NCBI GenBank assembly: GCA_944326815.1
Contig: CALVFI010000006.1
Location: forward strand, 33,118 to 97,117
Direction of reading: 5' to 3'
Origin: an uncultured Rikenellaceae bacterium
GTDB taxonomy: Bacteria > Bacteroidota > Bacteroidia > Bacteroidales > Rikenellaceae
Length of the DNA stretch: 64,000 bases
Shown: positions 43,623 to 50,972 of the stretch, piece by piece
How positions within the stretch are numbered: position 1 is the stretch's first letter
Layout: every line of letters begins with the position of its first letter
Program-made: the position numbers and the translations under genes
Notes under the pieces: generated by a model
Told to the model about the DNA's origin: nothing
Seen by the model: the letters and a program-made list of their open reading frames with translations, nothing else
The model's database searches: none

Positions 43623-44366
43623 ATGCGACTTTTCAAATATGTATTTTGCGCAGGGATTGCCCTAATGTTCTCTGTTGTTTCGTTCGGGCAGAAGTTGCAT
43701 CTGAGCGGTGATCTTCAGAATATGCATTTATGGCGTGGGCTGCAGGTTGCCGATGGCGGAGTGCTGACCGCAGATTTGAATCTGGGAGTTCTGGATGACA
43801 AGCTGAAGATTGGGTTGTGGGGCGGTACTGACTTTACGGGTAATTATAAGGAGTTCGATTATTATGTGTCTTATTCTGTGGCGGGTTTTTCGGTTGCTGT
43901 ATGGGATATTTTCAATTATTCGCCGGAATTGCCATTTAGTAAAAACATCTTTAATTACGACCGATTCACAACCGGCCATTTTATAGATTTGAGCGTGGGG
44001 TATAACTTTGACGTTGCGCTGCAGGTGCCTCTGCACTTGAGTTGGGCAACCATTTTTGCAGGTAGGGATCTGAATAATGATGGGACAAACCGATATTCTA
44101 CCTTTGTCTCTGCGGAATACAGCGTATTCCGTGATGAGCATTGGACCGTGGATTTGGGCGTGGGGGGAGCCTTCGCATTGAATCGGACGGCCGATGAGGG
44201 GAATGTCAATTTTTATGGGACGGATAATGTCAATCAGATCTCCTTACGCACTACCTATCGACTTAAGTTGGGCCGTTATGAAATGCCTGTGTTCGCCCAT
44301 GCAATGTGGAATCCCGACCTGGGAGATGGATATTTGCAAATAGGAGTTAAGTTGTTCTCGTTTTAA
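43623..44366 (+). CDS. Putative outer-membrane beta-barrel protein of the glp cluster
   Basis: 247 residues starting at MRLFKYVFCAG, with a signal peptide ending SFGQ (~21). The body alternates hydrophobic and polar residues and is rich in aromatic residues (HLWRGLQVADGG, LDLSVGYNFDVAL-like strands). It ends in Phe (KLFSF), all features of a beta-barrel. It lies 15 nt after glpF. It may admit glycerol or glycerophosphodiesters across the outer membrane, but this is inferred only from position. An upstream in-frame start five codons earlier is less likely. Confidence 0.7.
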   Translation: MRLFKYVFCAGIALMFSVVSFGQKLHLSGDLQNMHLWRGLQVADGGVLTADLNLGVLDDKLKIGLWGGTDFTGNYKEFDYYVSYSVAGFSVAVWDIFNYSPELPFSKNIFNYDRFTTGHFIDLSVGYNFDVALQVPLHLSWATIFAGRDLNNDGTNRYSTFVSAEYSVFRDEHWTVDLGVGGAFALNRTADEGNVNFYGTDNVNQISLRTTYRLKLGRYEMPVFAHAMWNPDLGDGYLQIGVKLFSF

Positions 44367-44367
44367 T

Positions 44368-44375
44368 TATCTTTG
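44368..44375 (+). promoter_or_regulatory. -7 element of the glpR-like regulator gene
   Basis: TATCTTTG, 21 nt before the ATG at 44397. It overlaps the in-frame TTG at 44373, which therefore cannot be the start codon if this promoter is used. Confidence 0.6.
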
Positions 44376-44396
44376 TCGATCATTTTGAGATTCGAT

Positions 44397-45170
44397 ATGA
44401 CACTTCTGGAAAGACATAAAGCAATTCTGGAGCTGCTTCGGGAGTTCGGTAGTGTAGATGTGGGAGACTTGAGTACACAGTTGAGAGTTTCGGCGGTGAC
44501 GATCCGTAAGGATCTGGATATGCTCGAGGAGAAACATCTGTTATATCGTACGCATGGCGGTGCTGTTCTTGCAGATCCATATATTGCGACGCGAAAAGTG
44601 TCAGAGAAAGAGAAACTCCATCCGGAAGAGAAACGCAGAATCGGATTGAAGGCGGCAGAACTTTTATCCCCTCAGGATGCTTTGATCATTGCTTCGGGAA
44701 CGACAGTTCAGGCTTTTGCTCGTTGCATTCCGAACATGAAAATGACCATTATCACTTCTGCCATGAATGTGGCGATGGAATTAATTGATAAACCCGATAT
44801 TGAAATTATTCAGTTGGGAGGGATTATCCGGCATTCCTCTGCATCTGTCGTGAGTGAATATGCAGTGAGAATGCTGGATAATTTTGCTTGCAGCAAGTTG
44901 TTCCTGGGCGTGGATGGGATAGATCCGGAGTATGGTTTGAGCACCACTCATTTGCAGGAGGCGTGTCTGAACAGGGCAATGATTGATGCGGCGACGAAAA
45001 CCATTGTCTTGGCTGATTCTTCCAAATTCGGTCGCCGAGGTTTTAGCAAAATCTGTGACATGGGAGATATCGATCAAGTGATAACGGATTCGGGTACGCC
45101 GTCGAAAATGATAGAGGCAATGAAAGAGCAAGGAATTAAAGTGTTGGTAGTTCCTCGTTCTGAAGAGTAA
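44397..45170 (+). CDS. glpR: DeoR/GlpR family transcriptional regulator
   Basis: Repressor of the glp genes by context. In 257 residues it has an N-terminal winged HTH (LLERHKAILELLREFG, STQLRVSAVTIRKDLDMLE) and a C-terminal DeoR sugar-phosphate sensor domain (ASGTTVQAFAR, LGVDGIDPEYGLST, LADSSKFGRR). The effector is probably glycerol-3-phosphate, by family analogy. It has its own -7 element, allowing autonomous expression. The candidate operator is the dyad before glpA. Confidence 0.9.
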   Translation: MTLLERHKAILELLREFGSVDVGDLSTQLRVSAVTIRKDLDMLEEKHLLYRTHGGAVLADPYIATRKVSEKEKLHPEEKRRIGLKAAELLSPQDALIIASGTTVQAFARCIPNMKMTIITSAMNVAMELIDKPDIEIIQLGGIIRHSSASVVSEYAVRMLDNFACSKLFLGVDGIDPEYGLSTTHLQEACLNRAMIDAATKTIVLADSSKFGRRGFSKICDMGDIDQVITDSGTPSKMIEAMKEQGIKVLVVPRSEE

Positions 45171-45264
45171 GATTGTCAGAGACTTTATGTAATAGTAGGA
45201 AGGCGGGCGCTACTCTGTAAAAATGGAGTTTTTCAAAAAAAATGAGATTTTTTGTCGGGTTGTT

Positions 45265-45294
45265 TTGCAGAAATAAATAAATGCGCTATATTTG
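45265..45294 (+). promoter_or_regulatory. Promoter of tRNA-Asn
   Basis: TTG (45265-45267), 19-nt spacer, TATATTTG (45287-45294). It fits the consensus perfectly, about 65 nt before the tRNA. Confidence 0.85.
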
Positions 45295-45364
45295 CACACC
45301 GAAAAGGATAAGAGGCGTGAGATGATGTGAAGATGAGGGGGAGAGTGCCAACCTTTGATAATAT

Positions 45365-45438
45365 TCCTGAATAGCTCAGTTGGTTAGAGCACCTGACTGT
45401 TAATCAGGGGGTCCCAGGTTCAAGTCCTGGTTCAGGAG
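45365..45438 (+). tRNA. tRNA-Asn (anticodon GUU)
   Basis: 74-nt cloverleaf. The acceptor is TCCTGAA/TTCAGGA, anticodon stem CCTGA/TCAGG with loop CTGTTAA (anticodon GTT), and T-arm CCAGG TTCAAGT CCTGG. CCA is encoded at 45439-45441. It marks the left border of the accessory region. Confidence 0.97.
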
Positions 45439-46641
45439 CCAAAGCGGACAAATCGTAAAAAAATGCGTTTTGTCCGTTTTCTTTTTGTTTGCAATCATCT
45501 GTTTTACAAGGACTTATAGCGAAGAAGCAGTTGACTGCAAGAGGTTCAATATCGTCCGATTTTTTATCATAGCAAATTCCCTCCGGAAAAATCAGATTCT
45601 GCAAACGCCGTTTATTTCCCACATTTGACAAATCCCATAATTTCAACAGGTTAGAACGCATCTTCAAGGCAAAATCTACGTAATGATCGAGGTTCAATAT
45701 CTCTTTTTCCATTTCAGCCTCCATTTTCAATTTTTCGTCTGATAATTTTGCCAATGCTTTTTCATAAATAGCCTGTTTTCTTGGGTCGGTCGCCAGCGCA
45801 TAATTCATCTCCACTTGTTCGATTTCCGTCTGCTTTTTTGCAATATGGCTCCGAAGGCAGGCGGCATCCTCCTTATTCTGCCGGTTCAGCACGGCAAAGG
45901 TCTTTCGTAACTGCAACTTCAGCAACTCTTCCAACTCACCGTCTAATGCATATTCTCCAAGAAGATTTCCGAAAGCAGCATGTACCTTCTTCACTGCATT
46001 GTTGCATTTGCATCCCTTGTGTCCGCAGACATAGTAACCGATATGCCGGTTATACTTCTTGCGCATTCTCGTACTCTCCGAGGCTGTCAGGTTTTGCCAC
46101 ACACGGGACATTTGAGAGTCCCTAACAAAGGGGCATATTCCTTGTCTGTCTTATGTTCGTAGCCATTATGATTCTGTGACAGGAGCTCGTTTACTTTCAG
46201 GAATATTTTTTCTGACACCAACTGCTCCTGCTGCCCCCGAATAACCTCTCCCTGAAGATAGGGATGCGAAAAGTACCCGCAATAAAACGGATTGCGGAAA
46301 ATATCCGTCCATCTTTGTTTTGACAGGTTTAGCCCCATGGCCTGCATCTTGACTCGGATCTCTTCGTTTGTCAAGTTCTGTTCCGCTTTCATGAGAAAAG
46401 CCTTTCGGATCAATTTCCCTTCTGCATTAACCTGAATGCTTTGCTGTGTACGGGTCGTTTTCATATCGAACCCTCGTGGGGCGGCATGAATCCATCGACC
46501 TTTCAACAGCGCCTTTCTCCCATTATCCTTAACCATACGGGATTTTGCAGCATTATCATATCGGGCAAACATAAGTTCCATCCCCTGAGCCAGTTTCCCT
46601 TCGGGAGATCTTGCATCATAGGAAGAGGTTGCCGAGAACAA
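45404..46641 (-). pseudogene. Large serine recombinase, truncated and frameshifted
   Basis: The 5' segment (46087-46641) carries the Recombinase domain (SPEGKLAQGMELMFARYDNA, NPFYCGYFSHP) and the first half of the zinc ribbon (CPVCGK). The 3' segment (45404-46111) in another frame continues with TASESTR, the second Cys pair (CGHKGCKC), a coiled coil and the C-terminus. One A missing from the A-run in GGCAAAACC near 46094-46102 breaks the frame. The whole N-terminal resolvase catalytic domain is missing. Upstream of 46641 the DNA becomes the first codons of a tyrosine integrase. The 3' frame runs antisense through tRNA-Asn. It is a dead recombination remnant. Confidence 0.85.
45445..45486 (+). 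terminator. Terminator after tRNA-Asn
   Basis: CGGACAAA (45445-45452) pairs with TTTGTCCG (45469-45476), followed by TTTTCTTTTTG. Confidence 0.7.
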
Positions 46642-46813
46642 GGTGATAACTTACAGTTGCCATTTTTTGCTCTCTTTTTACTTTTTTTTTGTTATGAAAG
46701 TAAAAAAATAAAAATGACAACCACCAGTTTTGTTGCTCTCCGGCAGAAGATTTTGGGAGAACAAATATGGTAAAAAACCAAAGAAATCCTCTTATTTTCA
46801 GGTGTTTGACAAT
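46640..46813 (-). pseudogene. 5' fragment and upstream region of a lost tyrosine integrase
   Basis: ATG at 46661-46663 (minus) begins MATVSY, identical in its first six codons to the intact integrase at 58944; the next two codons read HL against RL. After about eight codons it runs into the serine-recombinase remnant and soon stops. Its upstream DNA (TTTTTTGCTCTCTTTTTAC, GTTATGAAAGTAAAAA) matches the upstream DNA of the intact integrase with scattered differences. This is the fossil of an earlier, related element at the same tRNA-Thr site. Confidence 0.75.
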
Positions 46814-46889
46814 AAAAAAGGAAGAGAATAACCTCTTCCTTTTTCAGAGCTGTTGACGAGGATTGAACTCGTGACCTCTTCCTTACCAA
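46814..46889. repeat. Left attachment-site repeat (76-bp direct repeat, tRNA-Thr 3' half)
   Basis: Identical over 76 bp to 59097-59172. It contains the tRNA-Thr sequence from the anticodon loop to the 3' end (46848-46889) plus downstream flanking DNA. The match stops in the anticodon loop (TTACCAA), a typical crossover position for tRNA-directed tyrosine integrases. Confidence 0.9.
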
Positions 46890-46954
46890 AGAGGAAAAAA
46901 TCATCCACACAATACACTCAACAACAAGAGGTTAATAAAAATATTTATTGCTTC

Positions 46955-46980
46955 TTGCTCTCTTTTTTACTCTCTTTTTG
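46955..46980. repeat. Candidate integrase arm-type repeats, left end
   Basis: TTGCTCTCTTTTTTACTCTCTTTTTG carries two CTCTCTTTTT units. It closely matches 58947-58975 at the integrase end and the fossil copy near 46667-46680. The unit recurs only close to the att repeats in what I read. Confidence 0.55.
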
Positions 46981-47160
46981 CGATCAACACACATTCAAGA
47001 ACACGCCCTATATAGTCTCAAAAACAAGTTTTCCGTCTGTATCCCCCTCTCCCCCTATTTCCACCCGTCGGCTGTGTGAGGTAAGGGTAAAATCTTTCTT
47101 CCGTAAACTGCTATCCGAGCCGCAAGGAAACATATCGTACTATCCCGTGCCTTGTTCGCT

Positions 47161-47198
47161 CTGCAAATCTACGGATATTTTTTCGATTTGCAGATTTT
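47161..47198 (+). promoter_or_regulatory. Terminator-like hairpin upstream of the ATPase gene
   Basis: CTGCAAATC (47161-47169) pairs with GATTTGCAG (47185-47193), followed by ATTTTT. It lies about 60 nt before the ATPase ATG, where it could attenuate expression or end an upstream or antisense transcript. The remaining 46890-47254 stretch holds the arm-type repeats and no gene I can support. Confidence 0.45.
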
Positions 47199-47254
47199 TA
47201 GTGAAGTATTCTGAAATATTCCGAGGTGAGGACTATTTATATTAAAAATAGTTT

Positions 47255-48355
47255 ATGGAAACATTATCTAAATCCAATTATGAGGAATCACAAGTAAACT
47301 CTATCAGTATTGAAGAAGGCGCTTCCCTATCCGACCTTTATGCGGAGGAAGCCTTGTCCGCTCTGTCTTGTTACAGGATAGACCCATGTAAAAAAATCAT
47401 CCGCCCCGAACCATTACTTTTGCAAGGTGATATCCCGATATACTCACGGGGAAATATTTCAGTCATGGGTGGCAAAGCCAAGAGCCGCAAGACGTTTAAC
47501 GTGGCCCTTCAGGCAGCGGCATTTCTGTCGGGAGAATATATGGGATTGAGAGCTAGTATCACGGCCGGCTCCGTCCTGATTGTAGATACGGAACAATCCC
47601 CCGATTTCACACAGCGCCTTTATTTCCGCATCAATAAAATTTGCGGATACGACTTGCATTATAATAATCCTCGCCTGAACATCTATGCACTGCGGGAACT
47701 CTCTTTTACCGAACGGGGAGAAGCCATCGAAAAACTAATCCACTATCACCGCCCCGACCTTGTATTTATCGACGGTGTCCGAGACTTAATTGCCGATTTC
47801 AATTCCATTCAGGAAAGTTCGGCAGTCGTGCAACTGATGATGAAACTATCGTCATTATATAACTGCCATATTGTGAATATCCTTCATACAAATAAGATCG
47901 ACAGCAACCTGCGAGGACATCTCGGGACCGAGCTGAACAATAAATGCGAAACAGCAATGATCGTGGAGAGCGATGGCGAAACCAGTACGGTACGCCCCGA
48001 AAGCACCCGTAACCGCCCGTTCGAGGAGTATTCGTTCAAGATCGAGGATGATGAAAGCGGATTGGGGATTCCTGTCTCCTGTACGAGTTCCAAAGTTGAG
48101 GAAAAGATGGACAACTACTATTATATCTTCTCGAATATTCTGCAAAATGCAACATCCATGTCATATAAAGATTTGAAAGAGGCATTGATGCAGTCCCTTG
48201 AAAAAAGCGAGAGTTCAGCCAAAAAGTATATCCGCGAAGCGACCGAACTAGAAGTGATTGTCAAGCGAGAGGATGGATCATACCAAATGAATCCACAATG
48301 GATCATCAGGGAAATCACGAATGACAGGTTGGGTCAACGGGTTACCCCTTTATAA
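47255..48355 (+). CDS. RecA-like AAA ATPase (RepA/AAA_25 type)
   Basis: 366 residues. The P-loop is GGKAKSRKTF near residue 72, Walker B is LVFIDGVRDL near 170 and a NILHTNK sensor-like segment lies near 212. The C-terminal ~80 residues look like a winged helix (SYKDLKEALMQSLEKSESSAKKY). The family includes hexameric helicases and loaders in plasmid and satellite replication modules. The next gene is primase-like, which supports a replication role. No N-terminal primase domain is fused. The exact role is inferred. Confidence 0.83.
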   Translation: METLSKSNYEESQVNSISIEEGASLSDLYAEEALSALSCYRIDPCKKIIRPEPLLLQGDIPIYSRGNISVMGGKAKSRKTFNVALQAAAFLSGEYMGLRASITAGSVLIVDTEQSPDFTQRLYFRINKICGYDLHYNNPRLNIYALRELSFTERGEAIEKLIHYHRPDLVFIDGVRDLIADFNSIQESSAVVQLMMKLSSLYNCHIVNILHTNKIDSNLRGHLGTELNNKCETAMIVESDGETSTVRPESTRNRPFEEYSFKIEDDESGLGIPVSCTSSKVEEKMDNYYYIFSNILQNATSMSYKDLKEALMQSLEKSESSAKKYIREATELEVIVKREDGSYQMNPQWIIREITNDRLGQRVTPL

Positions 48356-48386
48356 AGGGGGTTAACCCATTAACCCTTCCCTGATC
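48305..48386 (+). repeat. Nested dyads at the end of the ATPase gene
   Basis: CCCCTTTATAAAGGGG (48345-48360) is a perfect palindrome. Flanks GGGTTA and TAACCC extend the stem. An outer pair, ATCAGGGAA (48305-48313) and TTCCCTGAT (48378-48386), encloses it. TTAACCC recurs nearby. There is no T-run, so a terminator is less likely than a protein-binding or origin site. Confidence 0.5.
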
Positions 48387-48441
48387 ATAGCTGAATAGCT
48401 TTTTGAACAATAAAGAAATAACATAAAAAATAACCTATACA

Positions 48442-49326
48442 ATGATGGATTTAAGAGATATAACCGTTCCTTATTTCGATAACTACTATACGACCATGCC
48501 TAAAGAGGTCAATTTGTGGGAGTATCTGCACGATGACAGCTTCAGAGACAAAGTAGAAACTATCCGCCGAACTTCAGATTCCGAGAAGAGAAAGCAGTTG
48601 AAAGCCGCCCTGCCTGCCATCTGCCCTTCGGTACAATTAAGCGGAGAACGCAAACTCTCCAATGTGATTGGTATGACGGGTCTGCTCCAATTCGACGTAG
48701 ATTCCAAAGAGAATCCCTCCATCCATGACTTCGGAGAACTGCGAAATCAAATCAGCCGCCTGAAAGAGGTTGCCTATTGTGCCTTGTCTGTGTCGGGGCA
48801 GGGAGTGTGGGGATTGGTGTGGATCCAGTATCCCGAACGGTTTAAGGAACATTTTGCAGCCCTGTCGAAAGCCTTTCTGAAAGCAAATATAAAGATTGAT
48901 CAAGCCTGTAAAGACCTGACAAGATTGCGGGGATATAGTTGGGACGACGACGCCTATTTTGCGGCTAATCCAATCGTTTTTACAGCGCTTGAAACACAGT
49001 CTCCCTCCATATACAAAGAGCTGTTCAAAACGATCTATTCTGCCCCGAAACCGATATTTAACAAAACGCCGACGATGAGCAAAGAGGAGGTGATGCAGCG
49101 GGTGATGACATGTACCACTGATATTACAACCGGGTATCAACAGTGGTTCGAAATAGGCTGTTCCCTAGCCAACGCATGGGGCGAGGAGGGTCGGCAAGCC
49201 TTCCATCATCTCAGCGCCTTCAATGAGAGTTACGACAAAGAAACGACCGACCGACAGTATGACAACTGCCTGAAAAATGACTATCGATATTCACTTGGAA
49301 CACTATTCCATTACTTGAATCAATAA
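48442..49326 (+). CDS. VirE_N / PriCT-2 domain protein (primase-like)
   Basis: 294 residues. The first ~190 match the VirE N-terminal/BT4734-like domain common on Bacteroidota mobile elements (LLQFDVDSKENPSI, VSGQGVWGLV, LRGYSWDDDAYFAANP). The last ~80 match PriCT-2 (QQWFEIGCSLANAWGEEGR, TTDRQYDNCLK). Archaeo-eukaryotic-primase-type acidic residues may lie in DVDSKENP. With the preceding ATPase it forms a replication-like module. Activity is inferred, not shown. Confidence 0.82.
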   Translation: MMDLRDITVPYFDNYYTTMPKEVNLWEYLHDDSFRDKVETIRRTSDSEKRKQLKAALPAICPSVQLSGERKLSNVIGMTGLLQFDVDSKENPSIHDFGELRNQISRLKEVAYCALSVSGQGVWGLVWIQYPERFKEHFAALSKAFLKANIKIDQACKDLTRLRGYSWDDDAYFAANPIVFTALETQSPSIYKELFKTIYSAPKPIFNKTPTMSKEEVMQRVMTCTTDITTGYQQWFEIGCSLANAWGEEGRQAFHHLSAFNESYDKETTDRQYDNCLKNDYRYSLGTLFHYLNQ

Positions 49327-49406
49327 ATACAGAAAAGATAAAAATATTTCGGTCTGTTTCAGAAAAAATGGATTAGCGAACTATTTATATATAAAAGAAA
49401 ACCAAT

Positions 49407-49571
49407 ATGGAACGCAAGAACAGAAAGATGTCGGATGAGACGAAACGCAAAATCAGTCAGGCTTTGATGGGCACGAAAAATCCCCGCTACGGCAAGCCAG
49501 TGACGGATCAAACTCGCGAAAAGATCAGCAAGGCAATGAAAGACTATTGGAGCAAGATTCCGCAAAACTAG
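49407..49571 (+). CDS. NUMOD3-motif small DNA-binding protein (54 aa)
   Basis: 54 residues, very basic, with the NUMOD3 signature SDETKRKISQALMG followed by NPRYGKP, then a second similar unit TREKISKAM. NUMOD3 modules normally sit at the C-terminus of GIY-YIG or HNH homing endonucleases as DNA-binding segments; here the module stands alone without a nuclease. It could bind DNA at the element's control region. It is followed by a terminator shared with the convergent methyltransferase gene. Confidence 0.75.
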   Translation: MERKNRKMSDETKRKISQALMGTKNPRYGKPVTDQTREKISKAMKDYWSKIPQN

Positions 49572-49593
49572 ATTGGATAATTTTCCTACGTCG

Positions 49594-49625
49594 GGGTGTA
49601 TCTAAATAGGATGCACCCTTACTTT
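49594..49625 (+). terminator. Terminator between the NUMOD3 gene and the methyltransferase gene
   Basis: GGGTGTATC (49594-49602) pairs with GATGCACCC (49610-49618) with one G-U, followed by TTACTTTTT. It abuts the stop codon of the convergent gene. Confidence 0.7.
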
Positions 49626-50551
49626 TTGCGGAATACAAGGAAATAGGCGTGATATTTCCGTGCGTGCTGTTGGTTTTGATGCTTGGGGGAGAGTATCCGT
49701 TGTTTGGTGTGTAGGATGAAAATATCGACTAACTCAAAACCGACTTGTTGAGCATGGTTTGCTACCCATAAATGGGTGAAAATCTGTTTGCCTGACGAAA
49801 TTGTATCTTGGATTTTGTAAATCAAAATCCCTTTCTCAATAAGTATGCGATAGGCTTGGGATAGCAGATAGGCATTTGCCTGCTGCATCTGTTCTTCTGA
49901 GTTAAAACAGGAAAAGCGATTGGATGTCATATTGGAGCCATGCACAAGACTTTTGCCCATATGGTCAATCGTCTGTCCACTGGATATGACAAAAGGAGGA
50001 TCGGCCATAACCGAATGAACTTTACAAGTCATTTTCTCCACTTCCTCCAACGGACGGACACCTTCGATTTGGGGATATTTGTCGAATTTCCATGCGGGGC
50101 AGGGCAATCCCTTCCACATTTTCCCCACAGAATAGGTCAGATCGCAGTCGATTTTTTTACTAGGAATATATAACCGAATGATATTCTCGAGAATCTCTTT
50201 TTGTGTGTATGCGACGGACTTGATGATCGGCAACGACGAGGGAAAATTGCATACTAAATCGGTATATGTTTTTACCCCATTTTTCTGAAGAATGGCAGCG
50301 TATTTTCGGACGGTCTTAGAGGAAAATCCTGTCGCTTCGCATAGTCTTTTATGGGTCGGGACAATTCCTCTCTTTTCCATCCGTTCAACAGCTTTGCACA
50401 GGGTGGTCAGACGGTTGCGGAAATTATTCTCCCTGCCCGATATATCCCGTTGTGCCATGTATTTTCGAACGGCTGCCACCGAAACGCCAGCCTTTTCGGC
50501 GTTCTCAGGGATGCTAAGATGGGGAGTATAGGTGATGCTCAATTTGGACAT
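49619..50551 (-). CDS. HTH-containing DNA methyltransferase-like protein
   Basis: 310 residues from ATG 50551 (a TTG three codons earlier is less likely). Residues ~1-100 hold two helix-turn-helix-like segments (NAEKAGVSVAAVRKYMAQ; CEATGFSSKTVRKYAAIL). The C-terminal ~190 residues resemble an adenine methyltransferase with catalytic DPPF near 186 (VMADPPFVIS), an upstream DLTYSVGKMWK segment and the ending KYHAYFLVFRKK. The SAM motif is not obvious by eye. It could be an orphan modification enzyme or a regulator that has lost catalysis. No restriction gene is adjacent. Confidence 0.7.
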   Translation of the reverse strand: MSKLSITYTPHLSIPENAEKAGVSVAAVRKYMAQRDISGRENNFRNRLTTLCKAVERMEKRGIVPTHKRLCEATGFSSKTVRKYAAILQKNGVKTYTDLVCNFPSSLPIIKSVAYTQKEILENIIRLYIPSKKIDCDLTYSVGKMWKGLPCPAWKFDKYPQIEGVRPLEEVEKMTCKVHSVMADPPFVISSGQTIDHMGKSLVHGSNMTSNRFSCFNSEEQMQQANAYLLSQAYRILIEKGILIYKIQDTISSGKQIFTHLWVANHAQQVGFELVDIFILHTKQRILSPKHQNQQHARKYHAYFLVFRKK

Positions 50552-50691
50552 GTATCTCAATTTCTTTCCTTAAAAATAGGAAAATTTCTATTGATTCGGC
50601 GAAAACTGGTGCTTTCCCATTTCCATTGGGACGAACTGTGTATGAAGCAAAAAGAAAGGGCGCTGATATACAGCACCCTTTTCTTCTTACA

Positions 50692-50895
50692 TTACTTCCC
50701 AATTTTTAAATAATGGAGTTCATCTGCAAATATTTTCTCTATTTCAGCCTCTATTAATGAACCTTTTCCATATCCGATCATTTGGGATGAAATTTCGATT
50801 AGTTTTTCTTTAACCTCATTAACAATAGGATCATCGGGGGTAAGTTGTCCTTTTGTAATAAGGTCTTTCAGAATACCAACATAATATTTTACCAT
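50692..50895 (-). CDS. Hypothetical protein, 67 aa
   Basis: Small helical, acidic protein (MVKYYVGILKDLITKGQL...). I do not recognise it. ATG 50895 is preferred over the in-frame upstream ATG, whose extension is low-complexity. It sits between the giant lipoprotein gene and the methyltransferase gene on the same strand. Confidence 0.5.
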   Translation of the reverse strand: MVKYYVGILKDLITKGQLTPDDPIVNEVKEKLIEISSQMIGYGKGSLIEAEIEKIFADELHYLKIGK

Positions 50896-50972
50896 AGCAT
50901 TAAATAATTTAAAGATTAATAATAGGCTCTGCACCATACTAAAAAAGTACGATGCAGAGCCGAGAGTTGTTT

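Noticed and set aside
46853..47245. 130-aa open frame at the left end of the island
   Set aside because: Its start (TRIELVTSSLPK) is the translated tRNA-Thr fragment and the rest has no coding character.
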